The notes under the pieces were generated by a model. That model searched no databases, was not told where the DNA came from, and saw only the letters and a list, made by a program, of their open reading frames with translations. Of a stretch of DNA of 64,000 bases, positions 32,771-42,214 are shown one piece after another. The DNA comes from Tridacna crocea (taxonomy: Eukaryota; Mollusca; Bivalvia; Cardiida; Cardiidae). Every line of letters begins with the position of its first letter. Position 1 is the first letter of the stretch. The stretch is from contig OX031066.1 of assembly GCA_943736015.1 (NCBI GenBank), forward strand, positions 5,704,245 through 5,768,244. The letters are read 5' to 3'. The position numbers and the translations under genes are program-made.

Positions 32771-33047
32771 AAACTCCCTGTTTTCACCTACCATTGTAAG
32801 AAGCTGAAAGGGTTGGGCATGTGTAACATAATGATTACTAAAGACCAGTTGAAGACTTTTTTATGTCAAAAATGGGAGGTACAATGTTGAGATTTTGTTT
32901 GCCAAAATTTAAAAGTGCAAACCTCAGTAGACTGGTATTCTTATTGACTTTGATGAAAAAAGGGTAACCGATGATGTTTACAAGGGTACAAGTCGAGTCA
33001 GAGTCAGTCGCTTCCATGTCATCCCAGTGTCTAGGTAAAAATGTACC

Positions 33048-33279
33048 TTAACGCTTTCCCAAACGACAAATTTCAGACTCTTCCAAACTCAAAAGAGTTT
33101 GCAGACAGCAATTTCAGATTTGAAAAAAAAAATGGCAGAAAGTTCTTCAAATGGGTAGAAAACACAGTGGGAAAAGAAGAAATTCCTCGTTACGAGCAAT
33201 TTCTCCTTTTCCCACATTGTTTTCAAAAGACTTGTGCTGCAGACAAGTAAAAACCAGGGCTTGTTTGTGAAAGGGTTAA
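33048..33279 (+). mobile_element. TTAA hairpin MITE, subfamily C, intact
   Basis: Subfamily C: TTAACGCTTTCCCAAACGAC, long arm CTCAAAAGAGTTTGCAGACA and AAAATGGCAGAAAG, hairpin centre CTCGTTACGAG, short arm CTGCAGACAAGTAAAAACCA. Confidence 0.92.
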
Positions 33280-33435
33280 TGCAGAATTATTTTACGCTGC
33301 CAGATATTTTCATCAGTAAGCGAAAATTGTGAAGATTTCCATGACACTGAGTATTTCCGGTTTCACAGATTTACATATTTTACAATGCTGATTTCAAAGT
33401 AATCTGTTTGCTAATTGCTTTCAGGAGGTAATAAA

Positions 33436-33647
33436 TTAACTCTTTACTACTTGACAAAAATGTAGACTAATCAAAATCAAATGCAATTAAAAACAAGAAC
33501 TGAAATGTTGCTCATTGAATTATGATGGAACTACAAGTTTATGTGTGAGAAAAGGAGAAAATGTTGCTTACCTGTATTCACTCTCTTTCCTTCAATGTTT
33601 TCAGAGGCCTCATTTTCGTTAAAACTCTGGATTGTCAAAGGGGTAAA
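33436..33647 (+). mobile_element. TTAA hairpin MITE, degraded
   Basis: TTAACTCTTTACTACTTGAC to GATTGTCAAAGGGGTAAAA; A3-like long arm. Confidence 0.72.
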
Positions 33648-33703
33648 AAGGAAATTGATTTTAGATTGATCTGTTCATAATTCTGTTCATAATAAATCCA
33701 GGT

Positions 33704-33915
33704 GCTGAACTCTTTGCCAAACAGCCAATGATTTTTGTAACTGGTAGTGATGAATACTTTATAAAGAAGAAACATTGTAGGAAGAGGAGAAATTGCTGGT
33801 AATCACCATGTTTTCCTTTTCACAAAAAAGTTTTTTTTTTCCATTTTCACAGACAAGTTCAATTTGATATATTATTTGCAAAACCTGTCGCTATCATGAC
33901 TATTTTTTGAAGGAG
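33704..33915 (-). mobile_element. TTAA hairpin MITE, degraded
   Basis: GAACTCTTTGCCAAACAG, GGAGAAATTGCTGGTAATC and a poly-T expansion in the right arm. Confidence 0.68.
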
Positions 33916-33916
33916 T

Positions 33917-34146
33917 TTAACTCTATACCAAACAAGAAAATTTCAGACTGGTCCAAATTGGAAGCAATTTGAAGATGGCAGAATTAATGTGAATCATATA
34001 TTGAAATTTGTTCTCGAAAGGTTGGAAAACATTCTGGGAAAAGGAGAAAATGCTGGTTACCGGCATTTTCTCCTTTTCTCACAATGTTTTCCAAAGGCTT
34101 CTTTCTTTGGGTTGTGAAAACCCGGGATTTTTTGGAAAGAGTTTAA
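33917..34146 (+). mobile_element. TTAA hairpin MITE, A
   Basis: Both TTAA present; the stem tip is GCTGGTTACCGGC. Confidence 0.9.
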
Positions 34147-34231
34147 GGATGCATGGAGGATGATGCATTTAGCAAATAAATCTTCAGTTGATAGATCACT
34201 TGTAAATGTAAAAGCACCTTTTACTACCTAT

Positions 34232-34458
34232 TTAACTTACCACACAATCCCGACTTTTAAACACCCTTGTGAAAGAAGCCTTTTGAAACCATTTTGGGAA
34301 AAGGAGAAAATGCTGGTAACAAGCATTTTCTCCTTTTCACACATTGTTTTCTTCCCTTCCAAAAACAAATTTTAATTCTTTAGTCACATTGATTTTGTCC
34401 TCTGCAGATGCTTTCAATTTGGACCTGTCTAGAATTTTGTTGTTTGATAAAGAGTTAA
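34232..34458 (-). mobile_element. TTAA hairpin MITE, A1
   Basis: TTAACTTACCACACAATCCC to GATAAAGAGTTAA. Confidence 0.9.
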
Positions 34459-34580
34459 GTACTTTTGCTGCCAGTGTTGATCAGTGAAGATCAGGCTGCA
34501 GTAATTGTGCATTCCAATCTTTGATTTGTCTCGTAGTATCAGCTTTGCTGAGGGATTCTTAACATTGGGAACTTTCAATC
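34459..34580 (+). repeat. GATCAGACTGCA hairpin repeat, decayed copy
   Basis: GTGAAGATCAGGCTGCAG and GTGCATTCCAATCTTTGATT. Confidence 0.55.
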
Positions 34581-34875
34581 TTGTGTTATTTAGGGTCTTG
34601 TATCTAGATTGAAATGTCCACTGTGTTAATCACGCACCCGAAGGAAAAAGATCTTTATAACAATGCAGATTGGTATTGTTCAACACACACCTCACTCCTG
34701 CAGATGAAAATTCTCTTTGGAATGCAACAATCTTGTATTCTGTGAAGCACTTGCTTCTTTTACCACGGTATTTTCCAACATGTATCTCCTCCCTCCCAGC
34801 AAAAAAAAAAGTCATCTTGTTTCCCTGAAATGCTTTACAAGTTTGTCACAGTTTGCACGTAGTTTATATCTAAAG

Positions 34876-35066
34876 CCTTTTAAAACCAAACAATCTTGAT
34901 TTTTACAAACCATGGGAGAAAAACAGCATGAAAAACATTGCAAGAAAATGCAGGTTATCAGCTTTTTTGTCTTTTCCTACAATGTTTTCCTGGACCATTT
35001 ACAGTGTCGTCAGCAAGACCTTTCAGTTTCTAAAACTTGAGGATTTTGTCATCTGGTGAAGAGTGA
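34876..35066 (-). mobile_element. TTAA hairpin MITE, degraded
   Basis: AAACCAAACAATCTTGATTT, GCAGGTTATCAGC and GTCATCTGGTGAAGAGTGAA. Confidence 0.68.
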
Positions 35067-35271
35067 ACTCTTTACCAAAAGGCAGAATTTTAGATTGGCC
35101 TGAATTGAAAAAAATGCGAATAAAAAATTTTTTTTTTTTTCAACAGGGTAGAAAACACTGTGGGAAAAAGAGAAAATACTGGTTACTAGCATTTTCTCCT
35201 TTTCCTGCAGTGTTTTCAAAAGGCTTCTATCTCAGGATCTTAGAACCAGGGTTTGTTTGGTAAGGGGTTAA
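35064..35271 (+). mobile_element. TTAA hairpin MITE, A4-like, shortened long arm
   Basis: TGAACTCTTTACCAAAAGGC to GGTAAGGGGTTAA; stem CACTGTGGG against CCTGCAGTG. Confidence 0.85.
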
Positions 35272-35577
35272 AAATGGTGTTATGGTGGTAGTTCACAGTT
35301 GAAAGCTGTGGCTTTCGTGTGTGACTGAACTGCACTTGAACACCTTCAATGAAATGCATGTACAGTTGTTTTTTTCATTTTTTTTGCTGCGCATCTTCAA
35401 TGGATGATTCTTGTAACCATTTTCCGTGACCTCGTTTGGTAAAATTGAACTTTTAAGCCAGTAGTAAATAACCAAATTTTGCTAATTGAATGGTATATTT
35501 TGCCAGAAGAAGAAAGATATCTCTGTATCAGAGAAGGTACATCCAAGATCATTGTAGATGAAGATCAGAGAATATGT

Positions 35578-35790
35578 AACCAGCATTTTCTCATTGTTTC
35601 ATGATGTTTTTCTTCCCTTCCCAAAACAAATTTCAGGTTTTGAGTCACATTTATTTTGCCCTCTGGAAATGCTTTCAATTTTTACTCGTCCAAAATTATG
35701 TGGTTTGGTTGGTGCCAACACTAGCAGATGTTGCAGATTCAAGATCAGACTGTACTTCCTGTGCAATACTAGCTTTGATGTAGTGGCTGG
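35578..35790 (-). repeat. Duplicated block, copy 2 (of 32560-32770)
   Basis: MITE right half (CATGATGTTTTTCTTCCCTT, TTTTGAGTCACATTTATTTT) followed by GTGCCAACACTAGCAGATGT and AAGATCAGACTGTAC. The shared junction of MITE and non-MITE sequence shows that a segment, not only a MITE, was copied. Confidence 0.85.
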
Positions 35791-35984
35791 AGATAAAATA
35801 CAATATGTTCTGGATGATGTAGGCCTCCGGCCAATTACGTACAAGCATTGCAGCATAATATACAATAAAAGGTAAAAAAGTACAGGAAAGCAAGGACAGG
35901 TACACTGGTTGATGCAAGGTACCTAGGTAATGTTGAAAACAGCATTAACCACCGTGATATAACTGGATAGTGTTGAAAACAGCT

Positions 35985-36213
35985 TTAACTCTTTACCAAA
36001 TGATAAAAGTTTGGACTGGTCCAAATTGAAAGTACTAGCAGGCGACAAATTAAAGGAAGCTCAAGAATTGAAATTTGTTTCTGGAAGGTTAGAAAACATT
36101 GTGGGAAAAGGAGAAAATGCTGGTTACCAGCATTTTCTCCTTTTCCTGTAATGTTTTCAAAAGGCTTTTATTTCAGGGTCGTTAAAAGTCGGGATTGTGT
36201 GGTAAAGAGTTAA
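35985..36213 (+). mobile_element. TTAA hairpin MITE, A4
   Basis: Ends 49 bp before the START exon at 36263, so the branch point and pyrimidine tract must lie in the remaining gap. Both TTAA present. Confidence 0.92.
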
Positions 36214-36262
36214 GCACCATACTATTTATCAAACAGTGGTATTGATTTATTTCTTTCTTCAG

Positions 36263-36395
36263 ATATAAAGGGGAGGCCATCATAAATGCTCCTCCTGCCA
36301 CAGTCTTCCAGTATGTGGACCCATTGCCAGAGGGAAAGCGTGGACAGTGGGATTCAAACATGAAGAAGATAGATATTATTGAAAAGATAGATGAG
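36263..36395 (+). CDS. START-domain protein (STARD4/5/6-like), second visible exon
   Basis: A 133-nt exon (1 + 44 codons) preceded by TTTCTTTCTTCAG and followed by GTAAGT; it enters in phase 2 and leaves in phase 0. It reads YKGEAIINAPPATVF, then QYVDPLPE, then GKRGQWDSNMKK, then IDIIEKIDE. The pattern GE.II..PP..VF..V.P......WD.N...I.II..I is typical of START domains; the invariant Trp of the W(D/N) pair is present. Compare human STARD5 LYRGEG...VW..VKP...G.R.KWDENV (recalled family knowledge). It joins in frame to the exon at 19759-19811 across a 16.45-kb intron filled with repeats. The C-terminal two thirds of the domain (RDFV.., H/NHP motifs and last helix) are not visible before 64000, so the next intron exceeds 27 kb or exons are hidden. 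The MITE at 35985 ends 50 bp before the exon; a MITE tip lies 15 bp after it. Confidence 0.92.
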
Positions 36396-36410
36396 GTAAG
36401 TCTTTGGTTT

Positions 36411-36466
36411 TACCCTTTACCACAAAATCGCAAATGTTCAAAATCAACCTTGCAGGAAGTATATTT
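36411..36466 (-). mobile_element. TTAA hairpin MITE, terminal tip
   Basis: TTACCCTTTACCACAAAATC begins 15 bp after the START exon donor. Its remainder may be 36926-37136, the two copies between having inserted into it. Confidence 0.65.
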
Positions 36467-36694
36467 TTAACCCTTTTCCAAACAACAAACTTAGTCTCTT
36501 CTAAAGCGAAAGAGTATGCAGATGACAAATTCACATTTGATAAAAATGACAGGAGTTTCTCCATTAGGCCAGAAAACACTGTGGGGAAGGGAGAAATTGC
36601 TCTTAAGGAGCAATTTCTCTTTTTCCCTCAAGTGTTTTCAAAAGACTTTCCCTGCAGACATGTAAAAACACAGGATTGTTTGGGAAAGGGTTAA
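36467..36694 (+). mobile_element. TTAA hairpin MITE, subfamily C
   Basis: TTAACCCTTTTCCAAAC; centre GCTCTTAAGGAGC; short arm CCTGCAGACATGTAAAAAC. Shares its right TTAA with the next copy. Confidence 0.9.
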
Positions 36695-36920
36695 CTCTTT
36701 ATCAAACGACCAAATTTTAGACTTGGTACAAATTGAAAGCATTTGCAGATGGCATATCAGAGAACTGGCCCAAACGACAAATTTGTCCCATATATGGTAG
36801 AAACCATTTTGGGGAAAGGGGAAAATGGCGGTTACCAGCATTTTGTCCTTTTCAAACAATGTTTTCATAGCCTTTTGCCCCAGGGTCGTTGAAAGCTGAG
36901 ACAGTGTGGTAAAGAGTTAA
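36691..36920 (+). mobile_element. TTAA hairpin MITE, A, diverged
   Basis: TTAACTCTTTATCAAACGAC to GGTAAAGAGTTAA; stem GGGGAAAATGGCGGTTACC partly mismatched. Confidence 0.88.
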
Positions 36921-36925
36921 ATCAA

Positions 36926-37136
36926 TTTTTTTGAAAAGCAGAAAATACTTGTTACCAGCATTTTTTACGTTTCCAACAAAGTTAATTTCAATCCTATCAA
37001 AGACAGAAATCAGCATTTGACCTACATTTGATTTGTTGTTTGCCAATTCACTGTAAATTAAGAGAAAGTTGCCAACTTTTGGGCTAGTTTTATAGTGCAT
37101 GTTTCTGCCAATAATTGGGACTTTAACAGATTCCAC
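36926..37136 (-). mobile_element. TTAA hairpin MITE, A2-like partial
   Basis: Begins in the stem (GAAAAGCAGAAAATACTTG), has the A2 mark CTATCAAAGACAGAAATCAG, and decays. Confidence 0.7.
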
Positions 37137-37173
37137 TGTAACACATTATGCAACTCGTGATAATATCAAAACA

Positions 37174-37345
37174 TTTAATGACACAATCCCTACTTTTGAC
37201 GACCCTGAGAAAGAAGCCTATAGTAAAAATTTTGGGAAAAGGAGAAAATGCTGGTAACCAGCATTTTCTCCTGTTCCCATAATCTTTTCTAGCCATCACA
37301 AAATAAATTTCAAATTTTCAGTGATTTTTACTACATTTTTCTCAG
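37174..37345 (-). mobile_element. TTAA hairpin MITE, A1, long arm truncated
   Basis: TTAATGACACAATCCCTACT then a good hairpin; breaks off within CAAATTTTCAGTGATTTTTA. Confidence 0.82.
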
Positions 37346-37854
37346 GATTGTCAAAAGTACAGATTAACTAAACAATCAGAGGGTATAGTCACTCTAAGAT
37401 CCAACATCTGACTTCATATTCTTCACAGTCTAAATTGTCTGTGCTGTTTTGCACAAAAGGCATCACTTTGGCATGTGGTTTTGAAGAATTTAAAAAGTTA
37501 TTTTGCATTAACTGTTTGACTTGAAAGAATGTTGGTTATGACTGATCTTACATTACATCAAAGAACACCGTAATAATGCCTCTCTGTTATTTACTTTACT
37601 GAAGCTTGACTTTTGAAATCGGTAATTACAAGTCTTTGTTGTTATGGCTGACATTTTATTGCGTAATTGGCATTGTGTGGTGTGTGCTTGAATCAGAATA
37701 TACTTAATAGAATTTTAAAGTTCACATTTTTTTTTCTTGAGTTTTCATTGTGTAATTTTCAGCATTTTTTTTCATTGAAGTAGATGTCAGTACACCTTCC
37801 TATACTTTAATGAAGTTTCTTTTACCTGTACTTGGCACAACATTTAATCTATTT
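37346..37854. other. No recognisable feature
   Basis: AT-rich, probably START-gene intron; no exon of the START domain found. Confidence 0.4.
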
Positions 37855-38081
37855 TTAACCCATTACCACACAATCCCTACTTTTGACGACCCTGTGAAGG
37901 AATCCTTTGGAAAACACTGTGGGAAAAGGAGAAAATGCTGGTAACCAGCATTTTCTCCTTTTCCCATAATGTTTTCTAACCTTCACAAAACAAATTTCAA
38001 ATTTTCAATCATTTTTTTTTTCATTTGCAAATGCTTTCAATTTGGATAAACCTAAAATTTTGTCATGTAGTAATGAGTTAA
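37855..38081 (-). mobile_element. TTAA hairpin MITE, A1, intact
   Basis: Stem CACTGTGGG against CCCATAATG; ends TTAACCCATTACC and GTAATGAGTTAA. Confidence 0.92.
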
Positions 38082-38213
38082 AACAGTATTCGGCTTCACA
38101 GACACGGGCTAGGTTGCTTCTGTAATAGTCGCAAACACATGCCTTCATATTCAGTTTATTCATATTATTTTACACTTCCTTCAGCTATAACATTATTAGT
38201 TGTACGGTTAAGT

Positions 38214-38326
38214 AGCAGGGGACTTGGAAACTTATTCATGGCTGTGGTGAATCATGTCGCCCAAAGCCAAAGGCGAGGTTGCGACATGATTCGACAAAGC
38301 CGTGAACAAGTTTCCAAGCCCCCTGC
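38214..38326. repeat. Foldback, about 46-bp arms, 20-bp loop
   Basis: AGCAGGGGACTTGGAAACTT ... GAATCATGTCGC faces GCGACATGATTC ... AAGTTTCCAAGCCCCCTGCC. GC-rich for this window. Confidence 0.88.
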
Positions 38327-38347
38327 CACCTGACAGCACAGCGAATT

Positions 38348-38600
38348 TATTATACTGCAAAGTTTTACCCTTTCAAAGTGCGCTTAGTGAAATTTTCCTG
38401 TATCATAATGTCATGTGCATAAAATGTGCAGTCTGGTAATGGATCAACGCCATCAGTTTGGTTGTTGTGTTGCACATGATGTTTACAGGGCACTCTAAAG
38501 GGAAAATGGCTTTACGACTGGTTTTTGCCAGGGAACATGATATATGTGTTCCTGGCATGTTAACGAATCAGATCACAAGAAATTTCTTTGCAGTATAATA
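38348..38600. mobile_element. Small element with perfect 15-bp terminal inverted repeats
   Basis: TATTATACTGCAAAG at the left and CTTTGCAGTATAATA at the right, 253 bp in all, with an inner CAGGGAACATGATATATG/GTTCCTGGC stem. Non-coding, unclassified. Confidence 0.75.
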
Positions 38601-38933
38601 ATATGATAGTTAAATGTATCAAATTATTATTGAAACTATGAAGCCAATTCTGTTTTGAAAGGAAAGTACAGAAAGCATCACAAACATTGACGTAAAATTT
38701 TAATAAATATACATTATACACTACCCCCACCCACCCACGCTTACATCCACCTCACCAACCCATCTATCCCTTGATGAACCATTATTCCTCGAGCTTTTCC
38801 AAACCATTTCATTGATCAAATTGAAAAAAACAGCATGGAAATTATCCTAATTACATCATGAATCAATGTCTATTACAGCTGTCTTTGTATTTGACGCCTC
38901 TCCTTTTGGAGAACAGAACTCTACCAGGGATAT

Positions 38934-39161
38934 TTATTCTATACCAGAAGGTAAAGTTTTAGCCCTGTCCAAATTGAAAGCATTTGCAGACCACAATTTC
39001 AATGCGGCTCAAATGGTACATTTGTTTATTGACAGGGTAGAAAATATTGTGGGAAAAGGAGAAAATGCTAGTTACCAGCATTTTCTCCTTTTTCCACAAT
39101 ATTTTCAAAAGGCTTCTTTCTCAGGGTTGTCATAAGTCGTTATCGTGTGGTAAAGAGTTAA
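38934..39161 (+). mobile_element. TTAA hairpin MITE, A3
   Basis: GCGGCTCAAATGGTACATTT marks A3; right end GGTAAAGAGTTAA is 8 bp from the next copy. Confidence 0.88.
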
Positions 39162-39168
39162 ATGGAGA

Positions 39169-39398
39169 TTAACTCTTTACCAAACAACAAAATTTTAGAC
39201 TTGTCCAAATTGAAAGCATTTGCAGATGACAAAATAAAAGTGACTGAAAATTTGATATTTGTTTTGTGAAGGTTAGAAAATCATTGTGGGAAAAGGAGAA
39301 AATGCTGGTTACCAGCATTTTCTCCTTTTCCCACAATGTTTTTTAAAAGCTTCTTTCTCTAGGTCTTCAAAAGTATGGCTTATGTGGTAAAGGGTTAA
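39169..39398 (+). mobile_element. TTAA hairpin MITE, A1, intact; reference copy
   Basis: Reference description for the family. It starts TTAACTCTTTACCAAAC and ends TGTGGTAAAGGGTTAA, so it has about 10-bp imperfect terminal inverted repeats just inside flanking TTAA. Order: terminal repeat; long arm (about 105 bp, with GACTTGTCCAAATTGAAAGC and GTGACTGAAAATTTG); palindrome with arms GTGGGAAAAGGAGAAAATGC and its complement around GGTTACC; short arm (about 45 bp); terminal repeat. Only the termini and the central palindrome are inverted; the long and short arms are unrelated, so this is not a simple foldback. No coding capacity. TTAA duplication and CCCT-like ends fit a piggyBac-derived MITE; a Kolobok-type origin is the main alternative. 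Confidence 0.93.
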
Positions 39399-39663
39399 AT
39401 GGTATTTGATTCCAGGCCACAAAATACATCTGTTTAGGGTAATTGGGTCATAGTCTAATTTTGGACTAAAATAGAGTTTCCAAGCTTTTAGATCCTTTTT
39501 TTGTCAGAAGAAGTATGTCGGCAGATAATTACTGCAGTCAGCCTCACCAGTGGAATACTGACTACAACTATAATTGCCTTTTGCCCTCAATGTAGATTAT
39601 GATCAAAAGAAACAATCTGTGCCATCTTGGCTTGGTATTGCTTAATTGTACATATTTTTTTTT

Positions 39664-39892
39664 TTCACCCTTTACCACACAATGCTGACGTTTGATGCTC
39701 CTGGAAAAAAAAGCCTTTCGAAAACATTGTGTAAAATGAAGAAAATGCTGGTAACCAGCATTTTCTCCTTGTCCCAAAATGCTTTTTACCCTATCAAAGA
39801 AAAATTACACCATTTGAGCCATGCTGAAATTGTCGTCTGCAAATGCTTTCAATTTGGACAAAGCTAAAATTTTGTCGTCTGGTAAAGGGATA
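39664..39892 (-). mobile_element. TTAA hairpin MITE, A3
   Basis: CACCATTTGAGCCATGCTG; ends TTCACCCTTTACC and GGTAAAGGGATAA, both TTAA mutated. Confidence 0.9.
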
Positions 39893-39911
39893 ATCTTTTC
39901 GTTGCCATGGG

Positions 39912-40140
39912 TTAACTCTTTCCCAAACAATCCCTAGTTTTTATGGATTTGGAATTGTAGGCTTTTGAAAACATTGTGGGAAAAGGAGAAAATGCTGGTT
40001 ACCAGCATTTTCTCCTTTTCCCACAATGTTTTCTACCCTATCATAGACAGAAATCATCTTTTCAGCAAGAGTTGAATTGTCGTCTGCAAATGCTTTCAAT
40101 TTGGTCTAGTCCAAAAGTTTGTTGTTTGGGGAAGGGTTAA
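39912..40140 (-). mobile_element. TTAA hairpin MITE, A2, intact
   Basis: Perfect 33-bp stem arms; CTATCATAGACAGAAATCAT in the long arm. Confidence 0.94.
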
Positions 40141-40212
40141 TTAAGGCAGGGGCTTTTGCAGACAGCATACATGCGGATCAAGATGATGGCAATGGTCATC
40201 TACAGCTTTCTC

Positions 40213-40345
40213 TTCTTTAGTTAATAAATGTCTGATAAAAGTTGTTTCAGTGGATGGCATTTTCAATTCTCCAATTAAAAAGTCACGTTCATACACTTGT
40301 TACAAGCTACATTTCATTTTATCATCTGCAAATGCTTTCAATATA
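40213..40345 (+). repeat. Local duplication, copy 1 (second at 40571-40700)
   Basis: GTTAATAAATGTCTGATAAA, CAATTAAAAAGTCACGTTCA and TACACTTGTTACAAGC recur 360 bp downstream; the hairpin-less MITE at 40431-40567 lies between. Confidence 0.8.
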
Positions 40346-40430
40346 TGGATCCGTGGTGATAAGATAAACCGACTTCCTTGGTTACTGTTGCCAAGGGCTC
40401 CCAAACAATACAGCAGATAGGCTTAGTAAC

Positions 40431-40567
40431 TTAACCCTTTGCCACGACTTTTAACTACCCTATCACAGCAAAACTACACCATTTGAGCCACTTTGAAATT
40501 GTTGTCTGTAAAATTAATGTTTTCAATTTGGATAGGTCTAAAATTTTGCTGTGTGGTAACGGGTTAA
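40431..40567 (-). mobile_element. TTAA hairpin MITE, A3, hairpin deleted
   Basis: TTAACCCTTTGCCACGACTT joins directly to AACTACCCTATCACAGC; the palindrome and most of the short arm are gone, both TTAA ends kept. Confidence 0.85.
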
Positions 40568-40570
40568 CTA

Positions 40571-40700
40571 AACTTTTGTTTAGTTAATAAATGTCTTGTT
40601 GTTTTGAATTTCAATGGATAGCATTGTTCAATTTTTCAATTAAAAAGTCAAGTTCATACACTTGTAAGCGACATTTCATTTTGTTACTGCAAAAACTTAC
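40571..40700 (+). repeat. Local duplication, copy 2
   Basis: GTTAATAAATGTCTTGTTG, CAATTAAAAAGTCAAGTTCA and ACACTTGTAAGCGAC match 40213-40345. Confidence 0.8.
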
Positions 40701-40753
40701 AGTTTTGACCGGTTTAATCTTTTGTTGTGTGATAAAGAATTGTATACAGCCTA

Positions 40754-41146
40754 TTAAACTATTACCACACAATTCCTACTTTGGACGACCATGAAGCATT
40801 TAGAAGCATTTAGAAAACAATGTGGGAAAAGGAGACAATGCTGGTAACCAGCATTTTCTCCTTTTCCCACAATGTTTTCTACCCTTCTACCCTTTTCTAC
40901 CCTTCTCAAAGCAAATTTAAAATTTTCAGTCACTTTTATTTTAGAAGCATTTAGAAAACAATGTGGGAAAAGGAGACAATGCTGGTAACCAGCATTTTCT
41001 CCTTTTCCCACAATGTTTTCTACCCTTCTACCCTTTTCTACCCTTCTCAAAGCAAATTTAAAATTTTCAGTCACATTTATTTTGTCGTCTGCAAATGCTT
41101 TGGATTTGGACAAGCCTAAAATATTGTCATTTTGGTAACGAGTTAA
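40754..41146 (-). mobile_element. TTAA hairpin MITE, A1, with duplicated hairpin
   Basis: A 141-bp block containing the whole hairpin and the adjoining CTTCTACCCTTTTCTACCC is present twice head to tail (40802-40942 and 40943-41083), nearly identical. Total 393 bp; ends TTAAACTATTACC and GGTAACGAGTTAA. Confidence 0.93.
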
Positions 41147-41277
41147 TTCTTTCTCTTTGAAATGAAAATCTTGCTTTCCAAAAACTACACATGTTCAATG
41201 GGAGCAGACAGTATAGGTCTACAATAAGACAAACAGACAGTTTGGTCACAGTCTAGTATAGAAGACTGGAAAGTGTA

Positions 41278-41330
41278 GATCAGAGATCAGACTGCATGTT
41301 CTGTGCAGTCTGATCTTGATTTACATTGTC
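41278..41330. repeat. GATCAGACTGCA hairpin repeat, clear copy
   Basis: AGATCAGACTGCATGTT faces TGTGCAGTCTGATCTTG with a tiny loop; followed by ATTTACATTGTCC as at 62365. Confidence 0.82.
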
Positions 41331-41397
41331 CACAAAAAGGATCCTGTTTCAACTATAGTTAGGAAAGATTTAACTGGCATAAATCTATCACAAATTT

Positions 41398-42169
41398 TTA
41401 ACCCTTCACTCCATAGATACTCATTACAATGCATTGCTTGTAGGAGCCCTTTGAAAACATTGTGGCAAAAGGTGAAATTGCTCATGAGGAGCAATTTCAC
41501 CTTTTGCCACAATGTTTTCTATGCTATCAAAAGGTGTCACATACACATAAGAAACAGCTTCATCCATGCTGTCATTTGGGGTCAATTAGAGCGACGTTGG
41601 ACATTTGAGCGAACCCGCAGGACAAAAGAGCGAAAAAAATAGTACGTTTGAGTGACAAAATAGTGGACATTTGAGCGACAAATTTTTAACCTACTTGAGC
41701 GACATTTCAAATTCGTGGTGGACATTTTAGCAACAGGTTTTTTACCCCATTTGAGCTATTTCTTTAAGAGATTCTTGGATAAATTTATTGGATTTGTACC
41801 TCTTCCGTCAGCCAAAGTCTGAGCAGGATAATTTTTTTTACGTTTGGCGCTAACTCGGAGTACATGCCTCTCGATTTGTCAATCGTCTGTTTCATGACCA
41901 TGTGAATTTTTTTTTTTGTTGTAAGATCATACTTGCGGAAGAATCCGTGCATATTCTTGTTTTACATCCCTTTGAAGTACATATTTTAACCAGTGAAAAT
42001 CGTTCGCTCAAATGTCCACCTGGAAATACAGGTGGATGTTAAAATCCGTAGCTCAAATGACTACCAAAGCTGTCCTTCAAATGTCTACTACAAAAATTTT
42101 CAATTTCACTCAAATGTCCTGCGCCCAATTAGAGATACCATAGAAATGCCTGATGGGGTAAAGGGTTAA
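41398..42169 (-). mobile_element. TTAA hairpin MITE, subfamily B, interrupted
   Basis: Perfect B hairpin at about 41454-41520 (centre GCTCATGAGGAGC), terminal GGGTAAAGGGTTAA. The long arm is split at CAATTAGAG by the 534-bp element at 41592-42125. Confidence 0.92.
41592..42125. mobile_element. Mutator-like (MULE-type) MITE with subterminal motif arrays
   Basis: Flanked by a 9-bp duplication, CAATTAGAG (41583-41591 and 42126-42134); uninterrupted B copies have it once (CTCTAATTG at 19874 and 62071). Imperfect ends CGACGTTGGACATTTGAG and CAAATGTCCTGCGCC. The motif ACATTTGAGCGAC or close forms recurs about six times on the left, and its complement about four times on the right. 9-bp TSD is typical of Mutator-like elements. 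No transposase. Confidence 0.9.
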
Positions 42170-42214
42170 ACTGTTATCACAAGAATGCCTTGCAAAATAT
42201 TTTATGTTATGACT

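Larger units (their letters stand above)
19812..36262 (+). other. START-gene intron, 16.45 kb, repeat-filled
   Basis: The interval between the two phase-matched START exons, starting GTAAGT and ending TTCAG. It holds about 30 MITE copies or fragments, one E element, the GTAACGG-motif stretch and the 157-bp array element. No other exon could be recognised in it. The phase-2 joining codon (TT|A, Leu) supports direct splicing across the whole interval. Confidence 0.8.
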
